Source of the DNA: Arthrobacter sp. ISL-95
GTDB taxonomy: Bacteria > Actinomycetota > Actinomycetes > Actinomycetales > Micrococcaceae
Direction: 5' to 3'
Assembly: GCF_018613695.1 (NCBI RefSeq)
Contig: NZ_JAGGPR010000022.1
Coordinates: 1 to 34,458, forward strand
Length of the DNA stretch: 34,458 nucleotides
The notes under the pieces are model-generated. The model saw nothing but the letters and a program-made list of their open reading frames with translations. It had not been told where the DNA came from and did no database searches. Shown one piece after another: positions 25,679-32,431 of the stretch. The number at the start of each line of letters is the position of its first letter. Within the stretch, counting starts at the first letter, position 1. The position numbers and the translations under genes were made by a program.

Positions 25679-26521
25679 TTGGAAAAGGACACTGCAGACC
25701 AGTCCGGGGCTTATTGGTCATCCTCTGTCAGCCAAGTCACTGACACGAATGTTTTCGTTCGCGGTTATGACCTCGAGGACCTCATCGGGCAAGTCCCCTT
25801 CACGGCAGCCATATTTCTCGTGATCCGTGGACGGATCCCCTCGGACCATGAGATCCGGGCCTTGGACGCAGTCCTCAGCGGAATCCTGGATTATGGTCTT
25901 GAAAAGCCCGGGACAGTGGCCGCGCGGTTTGCTGTCTCCGCCAACCCGAGCATGGCCATCGGCATGTCGGCCGCCTGTTTGTCTGTCGGGAAGCACACTC
26001 TGGCGACTGAGGACAGCGGACGCTTCATCCGTGCTACGCACGCAGAGTTTCTCGGATCTGGCCTCGCACTCGAAGCTTTCGCCGAGGAAAAGGTAAATCG
26101 CATGCGTGCAGCAAAAGAACGCATCCCAGGCTTAGGGCACCCTGTTTTCAAAGTTGTTGATCCTCGGGCTGAACGGCTCCGGTCGATTGCCCAGCAGGAA
26201 GGCTTGTGGGATCAGGCAGCTGAAGTGTACGAGGCCGTGCATAGGGCCTTCACCAAGCTCCCGGGTAAATCAGACATCCCGATAAACGACGTTGGTGTTA
26301 TGGCCGCGATACTGCTGGGGCTGGGCTTCACGCCCGAAGAAGGCACCGGAGTTGCCCTGCTGTCAACTCTCCCTGGCGTTATCGCCCACGTATCTGAGGA
26401 ACTCTCCTCAGGGAAGCCAATCCGAATCGTCCCCCGAGACTCAGCATCCTATGAGGGGACCACTGGCCGGGATTTTGCCGCGGACCGACTCGAAGCCGGC
26501 TGGGGCCCTTCGGGGTCCTAG
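25679..26521 (+). CDS. Citryl-CoA lyase-like enzyme (citrate synthase fold)
   Basis: A 280-residue small member of the citrate synthase/ATP-citrate-lyase C-terminal family, much shorter than the roughly 430-residue citrate synthases. The three catalytic positions can be placed: His106 (SVGKHTLAT, replacing the usual HGGA), His154 (GLGHPVFKVVDPRAERL) and Asp204 (PINDVGVMAA). The C-terminal GVIAHVSEEL parallels the G-IAH-E segment of these lyases. I chose the TTG at 25679 because GGGAG precedes it by six bases; no ATG exists in frame nearby. It leads an operon with a MaoC hydratase and a Nudix hydrolase. It probably cleaves or forms a C-C bond next to a CoA thioester, with the hydratase supplying the hydroxyacyl-CoA. 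Whether citryl-CoA is the real substrate is open. Confidence 0.82.
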   Translation: MEKDTADQSGAYWSSSVSQVTDTNVFVRGYDLEDLIGQVPFTAAIFLVIRGRIPSDHEIRALDAVLSGILDYGLEKPGTVAARFAVSANPSMAIGMSAACLSVGKHTLATEDSGRFIRATHAEFLGSGLALEAFAEEKVNRMRAAKERIPGLGHPVFKVVDPRAERLRSIAQQEGLWDQAAEVYEAVHRAFTKLPGKSDIPINDVGVMAAILLGLGFTPEEGTGVALLSTLPGVIAHVSEELSSGKPIRIVPRDSASYEGTTGRDFAADRLEAGWGPSGS

Positions 26522-26543
26522 CGGTAACCGAACAGGAGCAAAG

Positions 26544-27038
26544 ATGAATGCGGGAGCCGGAAATCGCCTGATCCCTTCAGCGACTCGATTCTTTGAGGAT
26601 CTTCAACCCGGAGACTCGTGGTCGTCTCAAGGGCGAACGATTACAGAGACGGACCTGGTCACCTTCGCCACTTGGTCCGGAGACATGCACCCCCTGCACA
26701 CCAACCAAGAATACGCGCGTGGCACCCAGTTCGGGGAAAGGATTTTCCACGGTCCGGGGACACTTGCCGTCGCTTTTGGCTTGGAAATGGCAATGGGATG
26801 GAAGGACCGTTCGGCCATAGCATTTCTGGGCATCCATGAGTGGAACCTTGTCGCACCTGTGCGCATCGGCGACACGATTGCCGTACGGGAAGAAGTAGTA
26901 GAGCTCCGGCCTTCTGCGACCAAACCGGACCGGGGCATCGTGAAAACGAGGCTTCACATACTCAATCAGCGAGGCGAAGTCTGCCAAGAGGGATTCTGGG
27001 TTGTGCTGCTGTATCGGTCGGCGGCTTACACGCCATGA
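26544..27038 (+). CDS. MaoC-family (R)-enoyl-CoA hydratase-like dehydratase (copy 2)
   Basis: A 164-residue hotdog MaoC protein, close paralogue of the gene at 19794-20279. It shares FATWSGDMHPLHTN, FHGPG-L, AFGLEMA-GWK and SATKPDRG-V-TR. Catalytic Asp and His lie in SGDMHPLH. AGGAG precedes the ATG at ideal spacing. It starts 22 bp after the citryl-CoA-lyase-like gene, and its TGA overlaps an ATG of the Nudix frame (ATGA at 27035). The two copies may act on different enoyl-CoAs or form a heteromeric hydratase, as some paired MaoC proteins do. Confidence 0.88.
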   Translation: MNAGAGNRLIPSATRFFEDLQPGDSWSSQGRTITETDLVTFATWSGDMHPLHTNQEYARGTQFGERIFHGPGTLAVAFGLEMAMGWKDRSAIAFLGIHEWNLVAPVRIGDTIAVREEVVELRPSATKPDRGIVKTRLHILNQRGEVCQEGFWVVLLYRSAAYTP

Positions 27039-27052
27039 AGACGGAGGAAGCG

Positions 27053-27760
27053 ATGAGCAGCACCACGTACGAGGAAATGGACTCAACGGTACTCCCGGCT
27101 CCACGGCTAGCCGTAAGCGTGGTCCTGATGAGGGATTCAGTTGACGGAGTTGAAGTGTTCGTCCAACGCAGGGCACTCACTATGGATTTTGCTGCCGGCG
27201 TTGTCGCATTCCCAGGAGGCAGGGTAGACGCTGTCGACTCCTCACTATCGGCGCCCAACCTAACGCTCTCGGATTCACAGGCAAGGGCGTGGAGCCGGAC
27301 CAGCGTTGGAGCCGAAGCATCGTTCGCGCGCCAAACTACCGCCCGCCTTCTAGCTGCCGCCATCCGCGAAGTTGCAGAAGAATGCGACGTTGTCCTCCAG
27401 CCAACAGCCCTGGTTCCTTGGGCAAACTGGATCACACCCGAGGGCTTTCCCAAACGTTTCGATACGTTCTTTTTTGTCACTGCCGTAGCGCCGAAACTGG
27501 AGCCTAGGCATGTCACGACGGAGGCAACGTCTTCGGAGTGGATATCCGTTCGAAAGCTCCTCCAAGACGAAGCGGCCGGGAGGCTTAAGCTGCTGCCCCC
27601 AACGCTTGCGATTCTCGATGAGCTTGTAGAAGCGCGTACCACCGAGGAAGTGCTTTCGGTGAAACGGCCCATCGAATCGGTGTGTCTTCAGCTTGATGAG
27701 ATAGAAGAGTTTCATCGCCGGCGGCAACAGATGACGAAGGACACCAGGGAGCAGCCTTGA
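27053..27760 (+). CDS. Nudix hydrolase, NUDT19-like, probably acting on CoA esters
   Basis: A 235-residue Nudix protein. The Nudix box is split: FPGGRVDAVDSS is followed by an insertion of roughly 40-45 residues before AAIREVAEECDVVL, which carries the metal-binding REVAEE. Mammalian NUDT19, a CoA diphosphatase, has the same kind of split box, and bacterial relatives are often found in fatty-acid or CoA-ester clusters. The ATG at 27053 follows GGAGGAAG. An ATG six codons upstream at 27035 overlaps the MaoC stop and is an alternative. Its probable role is to hydrolyse CoA or stalled acyl-CoA to phosphopantetheine and 3',5'-ADP (inference from family and operon). Confidence 0.83.
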   Translation: MSSTTYEEMDSTVLPAPRLAVSVVLMRDSVDGVEVFVQRRALTMDFAAGVVAFPGGRVDAVDSSLSAPNLTLSDSQARAWSRTSVGAEASFARQTTARLLAAAIREVAEECDVVLQPTALVPWANWITPEGFPKRFDTFFFVTAVAPKLEPRHVTTEATSSEWISVRKLLQDEAAGRLKLLPPTLAILDELVEARTTEEVLSVKRPIESVCLQLDEIEEFHRRRQQMTKDTREQP

Positions 27761-27908
27761 AAGAACATCGCCGACCCTCTGCCAAGACTTTCACCGGAAT
27801 TTGCGTGAGGAGATTGGTGGGTTTGCCAGCTAAAGAATTCCTCACTACTGCATATCCCGACGTGCGTGCCAGATTTTGTCGGGACCGAAACTGGAGCCTG
27901 ATAACGCT

Positions 27909-30809
27909 ATGACTCAAGATGTCCTCTCCACGCCGGGCCATGCACCGGTTCTTGCCCGGCTGGAAGCCGCGGGGGTGCTGGCCGAGGAATCTGGCCACCG
28001 CATTGCCGCATATTCCTATGACGCGTCCAACTACCGGGTTCCGCCCATTGCCGTGGTCTTCCCGCGAAGCGTCCAGGACGTCGTTACGACGATGGCTGCA
28101 TGTCGGGAAACCGGCACGCCGCTCGTCAGCCGTGGCGGTGGGACATCCATGGCTGGCAACGCCATCGGCCCGGGCATTGTTCTGGACTTCTCCCGATACA
28201 TGAACCGCATCATCAGCGTCGACGAGGCTACCAAAACCGCCGACGTCGACCCCGGCGTCGTCCTGTCCCATCTCACGCTTGAGACCGAAAGGGTCACTGG
28301 CGGAGGGTTCACGTTCGCGCCGGATCCTTCCTCGAAGAACCGCGCCACCATCGGCGGCTCGCTCGGGAACGACGCGTGCGGTAATCACTCCGTACGGTAC
28401 GGCCGCACCTCTGATCACGTGCTGGAGATCGACGTCGTCACTTCCGACGGTGCACAGCTAACCGCCACACCGACCGGTCTACGCGCGACTGACCCAACCG
28501 ACGCGTTCTCGGTCTCCCGCGCCTTTGAGCTGGGGGAGGACCTTAAGCAGCTCGCCCAGGACAACCTGGCAAGCTTCAGGGTTGAGCTTGGACGTATCCA
28601 GCGCCAGGTCTCCGGCTACCATCTAGGGAATCTCCTGCCCGAGAATGGATTCAACGTGGCCCGGGCCCTGGTGGGAACCGAGGGCACTTGCGCGGTCGTC
28701 GTCAGGGCCCGCATGAAGCTCGTTCCCAAAGCGCCCAGCGCGCTCCTTGTGTGCCTCGGCTATGCCGACGTCGTGGACGCCGCGAAGGACATCGAAACCA
28801 TCCTTGAATTCTCTCCCGCCGCCGTCGAGGGCATTGACGAGGCGATCGTGGACACCATGCGGATGCGCCGCGGTCCCGACTCCGTGCTCGGCCTGCCCGA
28901 AGGCAAAGCCTTTCTGTACGTGGACCTGGATGGTGACAACCCGGATGACGTGGCTGCCGAAGCGGATCGACTCATCGAACGGCTCGCAGCCAACGGCCGT
29001 CTCGTGGACGGTCGTGCTGTCGCGGACACCACCGAGCGGGCCACTTTGTGGCGTGTCCGTGAAGACGGCGCCGGCTTGTCCTCCCGTCCAGCCAGCGGCG
29101 GGGAATCACAGGCAGGCTGGGAAGACTCCGCCGTGGCACCCAAAAACCTTGCCGCGTACTTGGCTGACTTCCGGGAACTGCTGGACGAATACAGCCTGAC
29201 TGGCATTATGTACGGGCACTTCGGTGCCGGCTGCATGCACATCCGCATCACTTACGACCTGCGTAGCGACGAAGGCCGGAACGTGTTCAGCAAGTTTACG
29301 CAAGCCGCCGCTGAACTCGTCGTCCGGCACGGCGGGTCGCTCTCCGGCGAGCACGGCGACGGGCGCGCCCGGTCGGCTCTGTTGCCGGTGATGTACTCAC
29401 CGGAAATGATCGCGGCGTTCGGCACCTACCGGAAGCTGTGGGATTCGGCCGGGCTGTTGAACCCCGGCTCCATCACCGAGCCCAATGCCTTCGAGGACAA
29501 CCTAGCGCTCGAAGGGATCCCGGACCGCGAGTGGCGGACCCACTTTGAGCTTCGGCCCGTTGAGGCTAAGGCTGCCGGGGCCGATCCGTGGGTCCACGCT
29601 GTTCAGTCCTGCATTGGCGTAGGCAGGTGTCGGTCCGATGCCGGAGGCGTCATGTGCCCGAGCTACCGTGCGACCGGCGATGAAAAGGACTCAACGCGCG
29701 GCCGTTCCCGGGCTCTACAGGACATGGTTCGCGGTGCAAAAAGCATCGACGAAGGGTGGAAGTCCGAGGACGTCCGGGAGACGCTGGATCTCTGCCTGGC
29801 CTGCAAGGCCTGCTCCAACGACTGCCCCGCCGGGGTGGACATGGCCACGTACAAATCGGAGTTCTTCTCCCACTACTACGAGGGCAAACTGCGCCCCATG
29901 TCGCACTTCTCCCTCGGATGGTTGCCGCGCTGGCTGAAGCTGACCACCCTGATCAGCCCGCTGGTGAACCTGGTCCTGGCAAGTCCGCTGGGCAAGGTCG
30001 TGGCCGCAGCAGGCGGATTGACGACCCACCGGAAGATGCCTAAGTTCGCGTCCCGGACCATGCTCCGCAAAGAGCTGGCACCCTACGCCAAACCGTCAAC
30101 CCCGGCAGATGCCGTCCTGTTCATCGATTCGTTCACCAAGGGCTTCCGGCCCGAAGTAGCCGGTGCAGCCGCCCGGGTCATGGAAAGCACAGGACGCACC
30201 GTCGGCTGCGAATCCGACGCTTGCTGCGGCCTGACCTGGATCTCCACCGGCCAGCTGGACACTGCCAAAAAACTGATGGGCAAAGCGGTCGCGAAGCTCG
30301 ACGACGGCACCGGGACACCCATCGTCGTTATTGAGCCGAGCTGTGCGGCGGCCCTGAAAAAGGACGCCCCCGAACTGCTCGGCACCGAAGCCGCCGAACG
30401 CGTCTCCCACAGGATCCGCAGCTTTGCCGAAGCCGTGAAGGAATGGGTCGACGGCGGCTGGACGCCACCCGTCATGCCAACGGACGTCACTGTGCAGACC
30501 CACTGCCACGAATACTCCACCTTCGGGGCAACCGTCCAACGCAAGGCCCTGGCAGCCCTCGGCGTCGCCAACGTCAACGAAGCCACCGGTTGCTGCGGAG
30601 TCGCCGGGAACTTCGGCTTCGAAGCCAACCACTACGACATCTCCATGAAGGTCGCCGAGCAAGCCCTGGCTCCCGCCCTGGCCCAAACAGCCTTCGACGT
30701 CCCCGTCCTTGCCGACGGTTTCAGCTGCGCCATGCAGGTCAAACAGCTTGAGCCGAATCGCAAGAGCCTGCATTTGGCCGAGCTGCTCGACCAACGTCCC
30801 AAGCGGTGA
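27909..30809 (+). CDS. FAD-binding/Fe-S two-domain 2-hydroxyacid dehydrogenase (GlcD-GlcF fusion, D-lactate-dehydrogenase type)
   Basis: A 966-residue fused flavo-iron-sulfur protein. The N-terminal half is a VAO/GlcD-type FAD domain (PLVSRGGGTSMAGNA, NRATIGGSLGNDACGNHSVRYG, then LSGEHGDGRARS near its end). The second half carries ferredoxin-type cysteines (CIGVGRCRSDAGGVMCPSY and CLACKACSNDCPAGVD) and two CCG-type segments (SDACCGLTW, TGCCGVAGNFGFE). Such proteins oxidise D-lactate, glycolate or D-2-hydroxyglutarate and pass electrons to quinone. I chose the ATG at 27909, with GGAG about 13 bases upstream, over a TTG at 27876. It lies 148 bp after the Nudix gene on the same strand. It may finish the pathway by oxidising a 2-hydroxyacid product. 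Confidence 0.9.
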   Translation: MTQDVLSTPGHAPVLARLEAAGVLAEESGHRIAAYSYDASNYRVPPIAVVFPRSVQDVVTTMAACRETGTPLVSRGGGTSMAGNAIGPGIVLDFSRYMNRIISVDEATKTADVDPGVVLSHLTLETERVTGGGFTFAPDPSSKNRATIGGSLGNDACGNHSVRYGRTSDHVLEIDVVTSDGAQLTATPTGLRATDPTDAFSVSRAFELGEDLKQLAQDNLASFRVELGRIQRQVSGYHLGNLLPENGFNVARALVGTEGTCAVVVRARMKLVPKAPSALLVCLGYADVVDAAKDIETILEFSPAAVEGIDEAIVDTMRMRRGPDSVLGLPEGKAFLYVDLDGDNPDDVAAEADRLIERLAANGRLVDGRAVADTTERATLWRVREDGAGLSSRPASGGESQAGWEDSAVAPKNLAAYLADFRELLDEYSLTGIMYGHFGAGCMHIRITYDLRSDEGRNVFSKFTQAAAELVVRHGGSLSGEHGDGRARSALLPVMYSPEMIAAFGTYRKLWDSAGLLNPGSITEPNAFEDNLALEGIPDREWRTHFELRPVEAKAAGADPWVHAVQSCIGVGRCRSDAGGVMCPSYRATGDEKDSTRGRSRALQDMVRGAKSIDEGWKSEDVRETLDLCLACKACSNDCPAGVDMATYKSEFFSHYYEGKLRPMSHFSLGWLPRWLKLTTLISPLVNLVLASPLGKVVAAAGGLTTHRKMPKFASRTMLRKELAPYAKPSTPADAVLFIDSFTKGFRPEVAGAAARVMESTGRTVGCESDACCGLTWISTGQLDTAKKLMGKAVAKLDDGTGTPIVVIEPSCAAALKKDAPELLGTEAAERVSHRIRSFAEAVKEWVDGGWTPPVMPTDVTVQTHCHEYSTFGATVQRKALAALGVANVNEATGCCGVAGNFGFEANHYDISMKVAEQALAPALAQTAFDVPVLADGFSCAMQVKQLEPNRKSLHLAELLDQRPKR

Positions 30810-30815
30810 AATGCA

Positions 30816-31094
30816 GTGAAGAGTAACGAGGAAGCTGCAAGCCCTCCGGCCGTAGCCCAACCTGACGCCCAATACATGCCTCTCTTCTTTGACCCGTTGG
30901 AAGAGCTGACAGGACACAGCTCCATTCGGCGAGCACAATCGGCACCTGCGGGCCCGTGGAAGTCGTCCATCCAACGGCCGCGATCGGGAAAACGCTCCCG
31001 CGACAGGGCGCTTGACCGAAGGGCCATGCTCGAGATGGTCGTCCATGACCTGCATGCCCTTGGTGTCTTGGTCAAGAGCAGGGGCAATAATTAG
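30816..31094 (+). CDS. Small hypothetical protein downstream of the FAD/Fe-S dehydrogenase
   Basis: A 92-codon frame with a GTG start only 6 bases after the stop of the dehydrogenase gene. Third-position G+C is moderately high, as in real genes here. The N-terminal part is acidic (DPLEELTGHS); the C-terminal half is basic and then probably helical (MLEMVVHDLHALGVLV). No family is recognised. Its position suggests translational coupling to the dehydrogenase. It could also be a chance frame, because the upstream ribosome site is poor. Confidence 0.4.
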   Translation: MKSNEEAASPPAVAQPDAQYMPLFFDPLEELTGHSSIRRAQSAPAGPWKSSIQRPRSGKRSRDRALDRRAMLEMVVHDLHALGVLVKSRGNN

Positions 31095-31121
31095 GGGGGC
31101 CCTCTCCACCTCTGGAAGAGC

Positions 31122-31150
31122 AATCAGCTTGATTAAGTACGTTGTATATT
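31122..31150 (+). promoter_or_regulatory. Candidate MarR operator and promoter
   Basis: AATCA-GCT-TGATT at 31122-31134 is an inverted repeat with 3-bp spacing, like many MarR-family operators. It is followed by a -10-like TATATT at 31145-31150, six bases before the ATG of the MarR gene. The arrangement suggests a leaderless, autorepressed transcript. Confidence 0.4.
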
Positions 31151-31156
31151 CGAGGA

Positions 31157-31585
31157 ATGACAGACCAGAAGAAAATCACGCGCTCATTCTTCGAGACGCT
31201 GCACCCTGTACTGAACCGCTTGAACATGGAACGGACCCTTTCGCCCGGAAAACTGGGCGTTCTCCGGAATCTGTCTGAGCATGGGCGCGCAACCACCTCG
31301 GAACTAGCTGTGGCTGGACAGGTCAGCCCCCAGGGCATTTCACTCGCTGTCCGTGAGCTCGAACGGATGCAGCTGGTGACGCGCACTCCTGACAACTTGG
31401 ATCGTCGCCGGGTCTGGATCCAATTAACAGACCAAGGCAGCCAAAAGCTCTCTGAGGAGGTGTCTGTCGGGTATGGCTGGCTTGACCGGGCAGTCACGGA
31501 CCGCTTGACGCCGGAAGACTGCAAGGCACTCGAGGCAGTCATCCCCGTTCTCAGGAAGCTGGCGTCGGAGGCCAAAAGCGACTGA
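31157..31585 (+). CDS. MarR-family transcriptional regulator
   Basis: A 142-residue winged-helix regulator of the MarR family, typically a repressor relieved by aromatic or other small ligands. The recognition helix region reads TTSELAVAGQVSPQGISLAVRELE, and the wing is VTRTPDNLDRRRVWIQLTDQG. Length is normal. The ATG at 31157 abuts GAGGA with no spacing. Because a TATATT lies six bases further upstream, a leaderless transcript is likely. A TTG at 31142 is the alternative start. It lies 50 bp upstream of the nitroreductase gene and probably controls it, and itself. Confidence 0.87.
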   Translation: MTDQKKITRSFFETLHPVLNRLNMERTLSPGKLGVLRNLSEHGRATTSELAVAGQVSPQGISLAVRELERMQLVTRTPDNLDRRRVWIQLTDQGSQKLSEEVSVGYGWLDRAVTDRLTPEDCKALEAVIPVLRKLASEAKSD

Positions 31586-31635
31586 ACTCGTCCCAGTTAT
31601 CCGGAAGATCTTGTAACGGTGCTAGGAGAATTGCG

Positions 31636-32361
31636 TTGATATCATCCCGCGTCCCGGTTGAAGTAGAGGACCCGACGAGCGTGCAAGCCGCCATTGAGGG
31701 TCGTTTCTCTTGCCGGGCGTTCCTGCCCAACAAAGCTGTGGCCCAAAAGGACATTGAAGAGATACTCCGCGTCGCAAGCCAAGCAGCGTCCGGTACGAAT
31801 ACCCAACCCTGGAAGGTCTATGTGCTGCAGGGCGAGCGGCGGGACACCCTCGTCAATGAGGTCTGCGCGGTGGACGACGCAGTCTACGCCGATCCTGGTC
31901 TGGCGGAAAAGTATCACGAGAAGGTCGACTACTACCCGACGGAATGGGTTTCACCGTACCTTGAGCGGCGGCGTCAGAACGGCTGGAGTCTGTATGGCCT
32001 TCTCGGAATCGCAAGGGGCGAAAAGAAGAAGATGCACGCCCAGCTGCAGCGCAACTATCATTTCTTCGATGCACCAGTGGGACTGATGTTTACGGTCGAT
32101 CGGGTCTTGGGGCGAGGCTCACTTATCGACTACGGCATGTTCCTGCAGAACATCATGCTCATGGCGCGGGCTCGGGGCCTGCACACCTGCCCGCAAGTGG
32201 CATGGAACCACTATGCGAGGACCATTATGCCCATCATCGGAGCTGGTGCAGACGAGACGCTGGTCTGCGGCATGTCCCTTGGCTACGCCGATGAATCAGC
32301 CCCGGTGAATACACTGGTTACGCCGCGGGAGACGGTGGATAGTTTCACACGTTGGGTTTGA
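31636..32361 (+). CDS. Nitroreductase-family FMN oxidoreductase
   Basis: A 241-residue member of the FMN-dependent nitroreductase family, which uses NAD(P)H to reduce nitroaromatics, quinones or flavins. The FMN-binding N-terminal motif RFSCRAFLPNKAV and the ASGTNTQPW segment match the PnbA/NfnB group. The C-terminal CGMSLGYAD also fits. Charged KKK and YHEKVDYYP segments (about 95-140) form the usual lid region. AGGAG lies seven bases before the TTG start at 31636; no ATG exists nearby in frame. It follows the MarR gene, which suggests a MarR-controlled detoxification or nitro-compound step. The gene ends just before a strong hairpin. Confidence 0.9.
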   Translation: MISSRVPVEVEDPTSVQAAIEGRFSCRAFLPNKAVAQKDIEEILRVASQAASGTNTQPWKVYVLQGERRDTLVNEVCAVDDAVYADPGLAEKYHEKVDYYPTEWVSPYLERRRQNGWSLYGLLGIARGEKKKMHAQLQRNYHFFDAPVGLMFTVDRVLGRGSLIDYGMFLQNIMLMARARGLHTCPQVAWNHYARTIMPIIGAGADETLVCGMSLGYADESAPVNTLVTPRETVDSFTRWV

Positions 32362-32375
32362 ACCCGCCAAAAGCC

Positions 32376-32421
32376 AAGTCAGTCCTACTGCGCTGCATTG
32401 CGCGCGCAATAGGACTGACTT
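32376..32421. terminator. Bidirectional hairpin between nitroreductase and CocE-family genes
   Basis: AAGTCAGTCCTA at 32376-32387 pairs perfectly with TAGGACTGACTT at 32410-32421. The 22-base loop contains further GCGC self-complementarity. The stem lies 14 bases after the plus-strand stop and 10 bases after the minus-strand stop, between convergent genes. It is a probable two-way terminator. Confidence 0.7.
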
Positions 32422-32431
32422 CGGACTTCAC

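Noticed and set aside
27585..28418. A 277-codon minus-strand open frame
   Set aside because: It overlaps the Nudix gene's end and the FAD domain start on the opposite strand, and has no ribosome site or family motif.
30096..31109. A 337-codon minus-strand open frame
   Set aside because: It is mostly antisense to the FAD/Fe-S dehydrogenase, whose cysteine motifs prove the plus strand. The translation is low-complexity.
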